From the NCBI GenBank assembly GCA_040401595.1, contig JBBAOE010000008.1, positions 65,694 to 129,693 on the forward strand: DNA of 64,000 nucleotides. The letters are read 5' to 3'. The DNA is from RFPW01 sp040401595. GTDB taxonomy: Bacteria; Pseudomonadota; Gammaproteobacteria; Burkholderiales; Burkholderiaceae_E. The number at the start of each line of letters is the position of its first letter. The stretch's first letter is position 1. A program made the position numbers and the translations under genes. Below are positions 8,780 to 18,056 of the stretch, one piece after another. Below the pieces are notes generated by a model, which saw only the letters and a list, made by a program, of their open reading frames with translations, was not told where the DNA came from and did not search any database.

Positions 8780-10465
8780 TCAGACTGATGGAATGCTCTC
8801 ACGAAATCGAGAGGTGATCGGGTAGCGCCAGTCGCGTCCAAATCCCCGATGGGTGACCCGGATGCCGACCGGAGCCTGCCGTCGTTTGTACTCGTTGATT
8901 CGCATCAGCCGCATGACCAGGCTGACGGCCTCCGGCGGAAATCCAGCTTCCACGACGGCTTCGGCGCTGCAGCCCTGCTCCATGTAGAGCGAAAGGATGC
9001 CATCCAGCACTTCGTAAGGGGGCAGCGAATCCTGATCCGTCTGATCCGGCCTGAGTTCGGCCGAAGGGGGGCGGTCGATGATGCGGGTTGGAATCACTTC
9101 GCCAGTGATCGCCTGGGCCACCAGCGATGGTGTGTGCAGATTGCGCCACCGGCAAAGACGCCAGACCGTTGTCTTCAGCAAGTCCTTGATCACCGCAAAA
9201 CCACCCGCCATATCGCCATACAAGGTGCAATAGCCGGTCGCCATTTCACTCTTGTTGCCAGTCGTCAGAACGATCGAGCCATGCCGGTTGGAAAGCGCCA
9301 TGAGCAGGGTCCCGCGAATTCTCGCCTGCAGATTCTCTTCGGTGGTGTCGCTGGCGCTTCGCCCGACCAGTTCGTCGGCCAGAAGCGCGTGAAAGGCTTC
9401 AAACGGGCTGGCGATTGGAATTTCATCGTAGCGAACACCCAGGCGGGTGGCCATTTCACGCGCGTCAATCCAGGAAATATCGGCGGTGTAACGGCTGGGC
9501 ATCATGACGGCACGGACCCGGTCGGCGCCCAGCGCATCCACCGCCACGGCCAGCGTCAGAGCCGAGTCCACCCCACCCGAGAGCCCCAGCAGCGCACCCG
9601 GGAAGCCGTTCTTACCAATGTAATCGCGCACGCCCAACACCAGCGCCGAATAGATCTGCTCATCCAGGGAGAGACTCGGTTCGATCCGGCCAGACACCTC
9701 CAGAGCACCGGTATCGCTCTGCTCGATATCGATCAGGAGGAGATCGGACTCGAACTGGCGCGCCTGCGCCTTGATCTGCCCCTGCGCATCCAGCGCAAAT
9801 GAACCCCCATCGAAGACCAGTTCATCCTGGCCGCCGACGAGGTTGGCAGCAACCAGAGCGCAACCGAGTGCGCAGACATGGGCACGGGCCGTCTCCAACC
9901 GAAGCGGCTGCTTGTCGAGGTGATAGGGACTGGCGTTGAGCGCCAACATCACCTGTGCGCCGTCCGCCTGAGCCTGAGCGGGAACCTCTGCACGCCAGAA
10001 ATCCTCACAGATCAGAACGCCGAGCCGCAGACCCTTGACCTCAACAACGCACGAACGCCCCCCCGGCGTAAAATAGCGCTGCTCATCAAAGACGTCGTAG
10101 TTCGGCAACTCTTGCTTGAAATACTCCGCGATCACCTGACCGCCTCGGACAATCGTCGCCGCGTTGTGACGCTGCCCCTCTCGCTCGACGGCTTGACCAA
10201 CGACCAGAACCAGATCAGGCCACGCCTCACTGGCCTGCAGCAATCGGCCAAACGCCATTTCGCCGCTTCGATAGAATGCGGGACGAAGCAACAGGTCCTC
10301 GGGCGGATATCCGGCGAGCGCGAGTTCTGGGGTGAGTACAAGATCGGCGCCTGCCTGGTTGGCGGCGCTTGCAGATGCCAACAGTTGTGACAGGTTCCCG
10401 TCGAAGTCGCCGACGACAGGGTTGCATTGCACAGCGGCAATTCGAACGCGGGAGCGCGGATTCAT
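8780..10465 (-). CDS. nadE: Glutamine-dependent NAD+ synthetase
   Basis: Last step of NAD+ biosynthesis: amidation of deamido-NAD using glutamine. The two-domain protein has 561 residues. The N-terminal nitrilase-type glutaminase carries the catalytic Glu47 (TPELAL), Lys117 (FKQELPNYD) and Cys153 (LICEDFW). The C-terminal synthetase carries the P-loop GLSGGVDSALTLAV near residue 300 and the NAD-synthase tail RMNEYKRRQAP. ATG at 10465 is selected from the family N-terminus (VRIAAVQCNPVVGD). The divergent gene begins at 10467, so the two starts almost touch and each promoter must lie inside the other's coding region, unless that gene starts later. Confidence 0.96.
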   Translation of the reverse strand: MNPRSRVRIAAVQCNPVVGDFDGNLSQLLASASAANQAGADLVLTPELALAGYPPEDLLLRPAFYRSGEMAFGRLLQASEAWPDLVLVVGQAVEREGQRHNAATIVRGGQVIAEYFKQELPNYDVFDEQRYFTPGGRSCVVEVKGLRLGVLICEDFWRAEVPAQAQADGAQVMLALNASPYHLDKQPLRLETARAHVCALGCALVAANLVGGQDELVFDGGSFALDAQGQIKAQARQFESDLLLIDIEQSDTGALEVSGRIEPSLSLDEQIYSALVLGVRDYIGKNGFPGALLGLSGGVDSALTLAVAVDALGADRVRAVMMPSRYTADISWIDAREMATRLGVRYDEIPIASPFEAFHALLADELVGRSASDTTEENLQARIRGTLLMALSNRHGSIVLTTGNKSEMATGYCTLYGDMAGGFAVIKDLLKTTVWRLCRWRNLHTPSLVAQAITGEVIPTRIIDRPPSAELRPDQTDQDSLPPYEVLDGILSLYMEQGCSAEAVVEAGFPPEAVSLVMRLMRINEYKRRQAPVGIRVTHRGFGRDWRYPITSRFRESIPSV

Positions 10466-10466
10466 C

Positions 10467-11735
10467 GTGAACGGTTCGGCATTGAAAGACCAAGAATATC
10501 GCACGGAGATCGCTCAAGGCATTAAAAGCATTGATCGTGCGCAATGGGATGCCCTGATTCAGGCAGACGCAGCCGATCGTGGAGATCTGATCGATACTCC
10601 GGGCTATCTGCCCCATCCCTTCGTTCGCTACGACTGGCTGGCCGCGCTCGAGTCCAGCGGGGCCGCCAGTCCGGATACGGGCTGGACCCCCTTGTATCTG
10701 GTCCTGCGCGATCGCGATGGCACCCTGCTGGGCGCCGCGATGCTGTATGCCAAAGAGCACTCTTGGGGTGAGTTCGTCTTTGACCATGCCTGGGCCGACG
10801 CGCACCATCGCAACGGACTCGCCTATTACCCCAAACTGGTGGCGGCGATCCCGTTCACGCCGGTCAGGGGCCCGCGCCTTCTCGCCCGCAATGCGCATGT
10901 GCGCGCCGCGCTGGCGTCCGGTTTACCCGTGCTGACCCGGGCAGCGAACATGTCCTCGGTCCATGTCCTGTTTCCACAAGCGGCCGACGAAGCAGCGATT
11001 GCTGCAAGCCAACCGTCCGAACCGGCAAGAGTACCGGCAGCAGAACCGTCAACCACGTCCCCGACCTGGCTGCATCGAACCGGCATTCAGTTTCACTGGC
11101 AATCCGCTGGATGGAAGGACTTCGATGCGTTTCTCGACTCCATGGCGCAACCCAAGCGCAAGAAAATCCGTGCCGAACGGCGCAAGGTTGCCGAGGCTGG
11201 GGTCGCGGTCCGGGTGGTCGAGGTGGCGCAGGCCAGCGCGCAGGAACGCGATTTTTTTGTCGCCTGTTACGAAAGAACCTACCAGGAGCATGGCGGTCCG
11301 CCCTACCTCAGCCGTGGATTCTGGGCCCAGGTATTTGATGCAATGCCTGAGCATTTCGCACTGGTGCTGGCCACGTCCGGTGAACGCCTGATCGCCTCCA
11401 GCTTGATCGCCCACGACGGCGTGAATGCCTGGGGACGCTATTGGGGCGCAATCGAACGGGTACCCTGCCTGCACTTCGAGTGCTGCTACTACACGCCGCT
11501 CGAATGGGTGATCCGTCGGGGTCTGCAGCGTTTTGAGGGCGGTGCGCAGGGCGAGCACAAACTCGCTCGGGGTCTATTACCCGTGGCCACTGCGTCTTAC
11601 CACTGGTTGGCAAATCCCGCCTTTGAAACTGCAATCGAGCGTTGGCTCATGCGCGAACGTACGGGTGTTTCGCACTATCTCGATGAGCTGGATGAACGCA
11701 GTCCGTTACGAATCCAACGTGTAACACCTCCCTAA
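10467..11735 (+). CDS. GNAT-like protein, DUF482/COG3146 peptidogalycan-biosynthesis family
   Basis: About 422 residues of a conserved proteobacterial family (DUF482) related to GNAT/FemAB aminoacyl- or acyl-transferases. No specific reaction is proven for it. Typical segments: SIDRAQWDAL near the N-terminus, PHPFVRYDWLAALESSG, YPKLVAAIPFTPVRGPRLL, KRKKIRAERRKVAEAGV, and the C-terminal FEGGAQGEHKLARGLLPV with SYHWLANPAF. A variable low-complexity insert (EPARVPAAEPSTTSPT) lies near residue 190. The GTG start at 10467 is uncertain; TTG at 10479 is an alternative that would leave more room for a promoter. No transmembrane segment seen. Confidence 0.78.
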   Translation: MNGSALKDQEYRTEIAQGIKSIDRAQWDALIQADAADRGDLIDTPGYLPHPFVRYDWLAALESSGAASPDTGWTPLYLVLRDRDGTLLGAAMLYAKEHSWGEFVFDHAWADAHHRNGLAYYPKLVAAIPFTPVRGPRLLARNAHVRAALASGLPVLTRAANMSSVHVLFPQAADEAAIAASQPSEPARVPAAEPSTTSPTWLHRTGIQFHWQSAGWKDFDAFLDSMAQPKRKKIRAERRKVAEAGVAVRVVEVAQASAQERDFFVACYERTYQEHGGPPYLSRGFWAQVFDAMPEHFALVLATSGERLIASSLIAHDGVNAWGRYWGAIERVPCLHFECCYYTPLEWVIRRGLQRFEGGAQGEHKLARGLLPVATASYHWLANPAFETAIERWLMRERTGVSHYLDELDERSPLRIQRVTPP

Positions 11736-11789
11736 AGTCGCTGTGCAGCCATGCTTCAATGGGACACGAGACCCAATGGAGATTGCGCA

Positions 11790-13886
11790 ATGTCCAGCGA
11801 CACCACCCTGCAGCTCTCTGCGGTCTGCGGCCTTGCCGCGGTCGCTTACGGTTTCGTTCAGCGGCGCTGGATCCTCGGGCTGTCTGCCGGCAATGCCCGG
11901 ATGCAGGAGATTGCAGACGCAATTCAGCAGGGTGCCGCAGCCTATCTCGCCCGTCAGTACCGCACCATCGCAGCCGTCGGCGCCATTCTCTTCATCATCA
12001 TCGCCTTGATCCCGGCGCTGGGCACGACAACCGCATTGGCATTCGCACTTGGCGCAACGCTCTCTGGGGCCTGTGGTTTCATCGGTATGAACGTTTCCGT
12101 GCGCGCCAATGTGCGTACCGCGCACGCAGCCTCCCTGGGTATTCCGGAGGCGCTGAACGTCGCGTTTCGCGGCGGTGCCATCACCGGCATGCTGGTCGTC
12201 GGACTCGCGCTGCTGGGGGTCAGCGCCATGTTCTGGGCACTCACCCGGGACCTGAACGACGCGATCGGCGCAGCCGCAGGCACCGAGCTTTCAGCACGAC
12301 TCAAGCCCTTGATGGGGTTCGCCTTCGGGTCCTCTCTTATTTCTATTTTTGCCCGTCTGGGGGGTGGCATTTTCACCAAAGGGGCTGACGTCGGTGCGGA
12401 TCTCGTGGGCAAAGTCGAAGCGGGCATCCCCGAGGACGATCCGCGCAACCCTGCCGTCATCGCGGATAACGTGGGCGACAACGTGGGGGATTGCGCCGGG
12501 ATGGCCGCAGACCTCTTCGAAACCTATGCCGTCACCCTGATCGCGACCATGGTCCTGGGCGCTCTGGTTGTCCCGGCTGCGCCAATGGCTGCCGCCCTGT
12601 ATCCGATTGCCTTGGGCGGGTTTTCGATTCTGGCGTCGATCGTCGGATGCCAATTCGTCAAAGCGACGCCGAGTATGAAGAATGTGATGCCTGCGCTCTA
12701 CAAGGGTCTCACGGTTGCCGGCGTGCTGTCTCTCATCGGGTTTTATTTCATCACGCAGTTCGTCATACCCGACAATGCGATTCGGGAAACAGGCAGCCAG
12801 ATGCGCTTGTTTGGATCCGCCACCGTGGGCCTTCTCCTCACGGCAGCCATGGTCTGGATCACGGAGTACTACACCGGGACCGAGTACGCTCCGGTGCGCC
12901 ATGTGGCGCAGGCATCTACCACCGGCCATGGGACCAACATCATCGCTGGGCTTGGCGTCTCGATGCGATCGACGGCCTGGCCGGTTCTTTTCGTTTGTCT
13001 GGCCATCCTCGCTGCCCATGGACTTGCTGGGCTTTACGGGATCGCGACTGCGGCGATGTCCATGCTATCGATGGCCGGCATCATCGTCGCACTGGACGCC
13101 TACGGTCCCATCACGGATAACGCGGGCGGAATCGCCGAAATGGCCAACTTACCGGAAAGTGTACGCAACGTCACGGATCCGCTGGACGCCGTGGGCAATA
13201 CGACCAAAGCCGTCACCAAGGGCTACGCGATTGGTTCAGCAGGGCTTGCAGCCCTCGTTCTTTTCGCCGACTACACCCACGCGCTGGAATCGATCGGCCG
13301 CCACATTGTTTTTGATTTATCGAACCATCTGGTGATCATTGGCCTGTTCATTGGCGGTCTGATCCCCTATCTGTTTGGCGCGATGGCGATGGAGGCTGTC
13401 GGTCGGGCCGCTGGTGCCGTAGTCGAAGAGGTGCGTCGTCAGTTTCGCGAGATCAAAGGCATTATGGACGGCACAGGCAAACCGGAATACGGACGCGCTG
13501 TCGACATGCTGACCACAGCAGCCATCCGCGAAATGATCATTCCGTCGCTGCTGCCCGTCATTGTTCCGGTGGCCGTCGGCTTGCTGCTCGGTCCGGAGGC
13601 GCTGGGCGGACTGCTGATGGGTACCATCGTTACCGGTCTTTTTGTCGCCATCTCGATGTGTACCGGCGGTGGCGCCTGGGACAATGCCAAAAAATATATC
13701 GAAGAGGGTCACTTCGGTGGCAAGGGGTCTGCGGCCCACAAGGCCGCTGTGACCGGAGACACCGTTGGCGACCCGTACAAGGACACCGCTGGCCCGGCGA
13801 TCAACCCCTTGATCAAGATCATCAACATCGTGGCGTTGCTGATCGTGCCCCTGTTGGACACTGGGCTGTTAAATCTGGGCGGCTAA
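11790..13886 (+). CDS. hppA: Membrane H+-translocating pyrophosphatase, K+-independent type
   Basis: Integral-membrane pump that hydrolyses pyrophosphate and moves protons across the inner membrane. The 698 residues with about 16 hydrophobic helices fit the family. The substrate-binding region reads DVGADLVGKVEAGIPEDDPRNP followed by DNVGDNVGDCAG near residue 225, and the C-terminal GDTVGDPYKDTAGPAIN is intact. GNTTKA near residue 469 has Lys where K+-dependent enzymes have Ala, predicting a K+-independent proton pump. ATG at 11790 follows ATGGAGATT, a plausible ribosome site; the longer frame from 11751 is ignored. It faces ppa tail-to-tail, so soluble and membrane pyrophosphatases sit side by side. 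Confidence 0.96.
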   Translation: MSSDTTLQLSAVCGLAAVAYGFVQRRWILGLSAGNARMQEIADAIQQGAAAYLARQYRTIAAVGAILFIIIALIPALGTTTALAFALGATLSGACGFIGMNVSVRANVRTAHAASLGIPEALNVAFRGGAITGMLVVGLALLGVSAMFWALTRDLNDAIGAAAGTELSARLKPLMGFAFGSSLISIFARLGGGIFTKGADVGADLVGKVEAGIPEDDPRNPAVIADNVGDNVGDCAGMAADLFETYAVTLIATMVLGALVVPAAPMAAALYPIALGGFSILASIVGCQFVKATPSMKNVMPALYKGLTVAGVLSLIGFYFITQFVIPDNAIRETGSQMRLFGSATVGLLLTAAMVWITEYYTGTEYAPVRHVAQASTTGHGTNIIAGLGVSMRSTAWPVLFVCLAILAAHGLAGLYGIATAAMSMLSMAGIIVALDAYGPITDNAGGIAEMANLPESVRNVTDPLDAVGNTTKAVTKGYAIGSAGLAALVLFADYTHALESIGRHIVFDLSNHLVIIGLFIGGLIPYLFGAMAMEAVGRAAGAVVEEVRRQFREIKGIMDGTGKPEYGRAVDMLTTAAIREMIIPSLLPVIVPVAVGLLLGPEALGGLLMGTIVTGLFVAISMCTGGGAWDNAKKYIEEGHFGGKGSAAHKAAVTGDTVGDPYKDTAGPAINPLIKIINIVALLIVPLLDTGLLNLGG

Positions 13887-13952
13887 GCCCCGCGCTGGAC
13901 CGAGCAGCCGCCGCAGTCAGTGCAGCCCGAGACCCTGGCCAAGTCGACTCAG

Positions 13953-14492
13953 TTACTTGGTTTGGGTCTCGCGATAGCGGCGCATGCCGTCCACGATCTC
14001 TTGTTTCGCAGAGTCCGGTCCTTCCCAACCATGCACCTTGACCCACTTTCCGGCCTCGAGATCTTTGTAGTGCTCGAAAAAATGCTGAATCGCTTTCAGA
14101 CGCAAGGGGTTCAGATCCTCGGGTTTCTGCCAATGGGTATAGATCGGCAGGATCTTGTCCTCGGGTACTGCAAGTAATTTGGCGTCCCCGCCGGCCTCAT
14201 CATCCATCTTGAGCACGCCGATCGGACGGCAGCTGACCACCACCCCGGGGATCAGTGCAAAAGGGGTGATCACCAACACGTCAACCGGATCGCCATCATC
14301 GGCGATGGTCTGCGGCACATAGCCATAGTTGCAGGGATAGTGCATCGACGTGCCCATGAACCGGTCAACGAAGATCGCACCAGTCTCTTTATCGACCTCG
14401 TATTTGATCGGATCTGAATTCATCGGGATTTCGATAATCACGTTGAAATGCTCAGGGACTCGTTTCCCTGGTCCGACTCGATCAAGATTCAT
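13953..14492 (-). CDS. ppa: Inorganic pyrophosphatase (family I, soluble)
   Basis: Hydrolyses pyrophosphate to two phosphates, pulling biosynthetic reactions forward. The 179 residues are full length. The family signature DGDPVDVLV carries the metal-binding aspartates near residues 66-71, and NYGYVPQT, MDDEAGGDAKLL and the FFEHYKDLE segment are typical. It lies 51 bases downstream of hemY on the same strand and converges with hppA; the 66 bases between the two stops show no clear terminator. It competes with the adjacent proton-pumping enzyme for the same substrate. Confidence 0.97.
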   Translation of the reverse strand: MNLDRVGPGKRVPEHFNVIIEIPMNSDPIKYEVDKETGAIFVDRFMGTSMHYPCNYGYVPQTIADDGDPVDVLVITPFALIPGVVVSCRPIGVLKMDDEAGGDAKLLAVPEDKILPIYTHWQKPEDLNPLRLKAIQHFFEHYKDLEAGKWVKVHGWEGPDSAKQEIVDGMRRYRETQTK

Positions 14493-14543
14493 GTGGTGCT
14501 CCGGTTAGGCCTTGCCATTGAAGCCCGGCATGATAACAACTCC

Positions 14544-15788
14544 CTAACCCTCATCCTCGGGCAGGGCCATCGGCGAAACCGGTACCAAAGCTACACCGCG
14601 GTTGGCAACAGCCAACTCGGCGCCGGCCAACGCACTCGCACGCCAGTGATCGGCGGCCAGCGTTGGCTCCCCAAGCGCTTCATGCAGACGCGCCATCGCG
14701 AGATGCATTGCCGCCGAAGCGGGTTCACGCCGCAGTGCCTGACCCAGATATTCCTTGGCTTTACCCCAAAGCTTCTCGAGGAGGCAGAGTTCGCCCAGGA
14801 GCAGCAACAGACCGCTCTCGGTCGGATAACGCGACCGCCACTGCTCGGCACGCGCCAATCGATCCCGCGGGGCAACGCCTTCGATCCGTGCGTAGTGGGC
14901 CCCCAGACGAGCAGACCAATCCTGCTCCAGCGCGGCTTCGATCACCCGACAAGCGGTTTCCTGATCGCCCGCGCGCTCGAAGGCACGTGCAGCCGAATCC
15001 GCAATCGCAGTGACCTGACGATCGCGCTCGGGGACATCATTCCAAACCCGGCGTACCAGCGCCAGATCATCAGTCGCGGCTTCGAACAACGCGGTATGGG
15101 CGGTGATGCGCAGACGCAGCGAAACGGTCGGATGCATCGCATCGCGCTTATCCAGCGTGCGCAACGTGCGCAGCACGTCGGTCCAGTGTCCGGCCTGTTC
15201 ATGGGCTCGCAGGGCTACGCGCTGCGCATAGAGATGGCGCGCCCCGCCCGCCTGCATCGCTGTCAGGGCTTCAAGCGCTGCGTCGGCCCGGCGCTCCTCA
15301 ACGGCCAACTCTGCGCGCGTCATCAGCAAGGCCTGGTGCAATCGCGCGTCGTCTGCCACTCGATTGAGCCAGGCATCGCGGCGACCAAATTCCCGCAATC
15401 GGTGCGCGGCGCGGGCTGCCACCAGAGCGGCAGTGCCTGCCAGCGCAGGCACCTCCTGAGCCGTTTGCGCCAAACGCTCAGTCCGACCAAATCGCCCCTC
15501 AAAAAAGGCCAGAACCGCATCGCGCAAAGCGTCCGTGGCGAGCTGAGCGCGACGACGCTCGCGATATTCCCGTACCCGAACCGGTAACTCCAGCGCGCGC
15601 CGAAAGCCAATCAAAAACAAGTGCAAGAACACGAATCCCAGCGTCAGGATCAATGCCACCAAATTAACGGAAGCATCCACCCGGTACGGCGGCCAGAGAA
15701 TGGACACATTGCCGATACTGACTCGAGCCAGCAAAGCCACCGCCACGGCGACCGCAAACAGCAAGATGGACCAGACGAGCCAACGCAT
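14544..15788 (-). CDS. hemY: HemY-type TPR membrane protein
   Basis: The 414-residue proteobacterial HemY protein, not the protoporphyrinogen oxidase that shares the name in Bacillus. Two N-terminal transmembrane segments (residues about 5-25 and 42-62) precede a long helical TPR domain ending near residue 390. It lies last in hemC-hemD-hemX-hemY. Its role is unresolved; membrane organisation of haem enzymes has been suggested for the family. ATG at 15788 begins MRWLVW, the common family start. The gap to hemX is 48 bases. No catalytic motif seen. Confidence 0.9.
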   Translation of the reverse strand: MRWLVWSILLFAVAVAVALLARVSIGNVSILWPPYRVDASVNLVALILTLGFVFLHLFLIGFRRALELPVRVREYRERRRAQLATDALRDAVLAFFEGRFGRTERLAQTAQEVPALAGTAALVAARAAHRLREFGRRDAWLNRVADDARLHQALLMTRAELAVEERRADAALEALTAMQAGGARHLYAQRVALRAHEQAGHWTDVLRTLRTLDKRDAMHPTVSLRLRITAHTALFEAATDDLALVRRVWNDVPERDRQVTAIADSAARAFERAGDQETACRVIEAALEQDWSARLGAHYARIEGVAPRDRLARAEQWRSRYPTESGLLLLLGELCLLEKLWGKAKEYLGQALRREPASAAMHLAMARLHEALGEPTLAADHWRASALAGAELAVANRGVALVPVSPMALPEDEG

Positions 15789-15836
15789 GGATCTCAGAGG
15801 CTCCAGTCACATGACAAGGGAACAGGCATGGTGGTC

Positions 15837-17177
15837 CTAACCAGGCTCGCGGGCGGCCCGCACCAATCGGATCGCTGAAAGGCTTTGGTGAATCGACGGC
15901 AAGGGCACATCACTACTGATCGACCGTATCTGCCCTAGGGTCTGAAGCGCCTGTGCCACGACACGCTGATCCCGATCAAACCAGTGCTCAAGCGTCTCGA
16001 CCGCCTGCCCGAGGTCAAATCGCAGGATCGAGTCATTTCGGGTCAGAAGCGCCCAACGCACCTGCGCTAGTCGTAACTTTAGGTTCTCGCGAACAAACCA
16101 GGCCTGTTCGGGCGCCAGGAGCATGGCGTCGGGCCGGTCGACCCTGCGCACCCGTACCCAATGACCGAGTTCCTGAAAGACCAGAGTCCAGTCAGCCAGA
16201 CGCTGCGCCCATCCCTCCTGCCCCAGTCCGAGCATCGAAGAAAGCCGGCCTTGGGATGCAGCAGCCGCGCGGTCCTGCCCGGTCTGCGGGGTCGGGGGCG
16301 CACGCTCCCTGCCGCCCACGCGGGCATCGGTTGCTCCAGCGAGGCGGGGCTCTGAGAGCAGCGCCATCTTGTCGACGATTTCTGATATCGACTCGATCTT
16401 GGTGGCGAGCGCGCCAACATCCACCGATTCGGCCTGCCGCAGCAACAGCAAATCGGCAGCAATGGCGCGCCGGATTGGCGACTGCGCAGGCAGCCGGATG
16501 CGTTCGAGCCTTGCATCGGCCTCCTGCAGCGCGAGCAGCGCAGCCCGCACATTGCCACCCAACTGCAGTTGCTGAGAGGCAGACACGAGGGTTGATTCGA
16601 CTTCGGCCAGCACAGCATCGTTTCTGGACTGAGCCAACTCCTGATAGAGCCGTTCGAGTTGCGCCTGCTGCGCCACCGAATCGCTCAGTTTCGCCTCCAA
16701 GGCCGCGAGACGATTTTGCGAATCTCGCAGCGCGTCGCTGGCTTGACGCAACTGTGTGCCCGTCTCTGCCAGGTTACGTTCCGCCCCCTGCAAACGCCGC
16801 ACGACCTCGCGCTCGACGACATCGGCACGCTGAGCCACCCACCATCCACCAATTAAGGTCAACGCCAGCGCGAGCGTGGACAATGTGACTGGCAGATTCA
16901 GGGCTGGCATTCGCCAGCGCCAAGACCAGGCCTTCGTTGGTCCCGGCCCGTCCAGCATCACCGCCGAGTCCAGGCCTGACTCCGGGCCTGAACCTGAACC
17001 TGAGCCCGCAGCAGAACCCAACGTCGAGCCTGAACTTGGGCCCGCAGTTGGGCCCGCCGTTGGGCCCGCAGTCGGACCCGACCCAGAGCTGACCGCTGAG
17101 TCTGCTCCAGAATGCGCACCCGGGCGGGGACTACCACCATCGTCCGGATGACCGGCAGGGCCATCCTGCCCCGCCAT
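15837..17177 (-). CDS. hemX: HemX-like membrane protein with a tetrapeptide-repeat linker
   Basis: HemX family protein (often labelled uroporphyrinogen-III C-methyltransferase, though it lacks the SAM-binding methylase fold). A Gly/Ser/Pro/Ala-rich N-terminal stretch contains GPTA repeats from a 12-base unit at about 17038-17090. One transmembrane helix (LPVTLSTLALALTLIGGWWVA), a coiled coil (residues roughly 150-210) and a helical C-terminal domain follow. The ATG at 17177 leaves 14 bases after the hemD stop and gives 446 residues; a GTG at 17228 would overlap hemD by 37 bases and give 463. No clear ribosome site supports either. It may scaffold haem synthesis; this is not demonstrated. Confidence 0.85.
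   Translation of the reverse strand: MAGQDGPAGHPDDGGSPRPGAHSGADSAVSSGSGPTAGPTAGPTAGPSSGSTLGSAAGSGSGSGPESGLDSAVMLDGPGPTKAWSWRWRMPALNLPVTLSTLALALTLIGGWWVAQRADVVEREVVRRLQGAERNLAETGTQLRQASDALRDSQNRLAALEAKLSDSVAQQAQLERLYQELAQSRNDAVLAEVESTLVSASQQLQLGGNVRAALLALQEADARLERIRLPAQSPIRRAIAADLLLLRQAESVDVGALATKIESISEIVDKMALLSEPRLAGATDARVGGRERAPPTPQTGQDRAAAASQGRLSSMLGLGQEGWAQRLADWTLVFQELGHWVRVRRVDRPDAMLLAPEQAWFVRENLKLRLAQVRWALLTRNDSILRFDLGQAVETLEHWFDRDQRVVAQALQTLGQIRSISSDVPLPSIHQSLSAIRLVRAAREPG
17038..17092. repeat. 12-base in-frame tandem repeats in hemX (GPTA units)
   Basis: Imperfect copies of CCCGCAGTTGGG / CCCGCCGTTGGG / CCCGCAGTCGGA on the plus strand encode GPTA-type tetrapeptides on the minus strand. 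The unit length of 12 bases matches the repeats seen in lolC and der linkers. Confidence 0.8.
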
Positions 17178-17191
17178 AGCTGGCGCGGCAC

Positions 17192-18055
17192 TCAAATCGG
17201 TGAGATGAAGTGCGGAAGGTTTGACCACAGGTCAGATGATAACGCGGCATCCAGAGCCAAGGTGCCGGGCGGAATCAGGCGAACGGCTCCGAACCCCGCC
17301 TGATGCAGCGATTGTTGAATCCGGGGATGGATGGTCAGGAACGCTTGCGCGTGCATCCACTGCTGTTCACGGGGATGCCACGGCTGCGCCACGCGGTTGA
17401 GCGCCTCGGCGGTTTGCGTCTGCGTCACCACACCAACCCAGGCATGTTCCCGTGCGCAGAGCGACTGCCACCGGTCGATCGCCGCTGGATCCGGCGCACA
17501 GGGTTGACTCTGGTAGGCCGTCAAGACGTCCAGCGCTGCGCCCAGCGACTGCAGTTCAGACGACCAATCGGTGCGACTGGTCGCGCCACAAACGACCAGA
17601 ACCCGGCGAGGCTTGACGCCTTCTTCCCGCATCGAAGCCAGGAGCGCACTGGCATCCCAGGGTGCCCGGGTGGGGGCAATGCGGCGCACCGAGGAAGCTA
17701 GCCCGGCCGTCTCCAGAGCCTCGAGGGTACCCGGACCCACGGTCGCAACCGAGATTGCATCCGGCCAGTCGACCAAACCGGCCTGCCCCTGAAATGCGGC
17801 AACGGCTCCGGGACTGACAAAAATGACGAGATCCCAGGGCACAGGCGCATCAGGCGAACGAGCCATCGACTGCCGGATCCATGATCGGGCGTTTTCGACT
17901 GCTGACGCGAACGGCTCGGTCTCAAGACTTGAGAACGCGACAACCAGTGGCTCTAGACCGAGGTGCGCCAATCGCGAAGCAATCGACTGCACCCGGGGTT
18001 GCGGTTGAGTGAGCAATACGACCCGGCGGGGAGCATCCTGGTCAGAACCGCTCAT
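17192..18055 (-). CDS. hemD: Uroporphyrinogen-III synthase
   Basis: Cyclises hydroxymethylbilane to uroporphyrinogen III with inversion of ring D. HemD sequences are poorly conserved, but the 287-residue two-lobe Rossmann-like layout (VVLLTQPQPRVQSIASRLAHLG at the N-terminus, IFVSPGAVAAF near residue 80, ATVGPGTLEALETAGL near 100, VLVVCGATSRTDWSSELQSLGA near 150) and the position after hemC are decisive. ATG at 18055 follows the hemC stop (TGA at 18059-18057) by one base, so the two genes are probably coupled. The longer frame from 18115 lies inside hemC and is rejected. Confidence 0.92.
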   Translation of the reverse strand: MSGSDQDAPRRVVLLTQPQPRVQSIASRLAHLGLEPLVVAFSSLETEPFASAVENARSWIRQSMARSPDAPVPWDLVIFVSPGAVAAFQGQAGLVDWPDAISVATVGPGTLEALETAGLASSVRRIAPTRAPWDASALLASMREEGVKPRRVLVVCGATSRTDWSSELQSLGAALDVLTAYQSQPCAPDPAAIDRWQSLCAREHAWVGVVTQTQTAEALNRVAQPWHPREQQWMHAQAFLTIHPRIQQSLHQAGFGAVRLIPPGTLALDAALSSDLWSNLPHFISPI

Positions 18056-18056
18056 C

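Noticed and set aside
14448..15587. 379-codon plus-strand open frame
   Set aside because: Antisense to hemY, which has the expected membrane and TPR features.
15837..17177. HemX as a true uroporphyrinogen-III methyltransferase
   Set aside because: It lacks the SAM-dependent tetrapyrrole methylase fold; the name is an inherited label.
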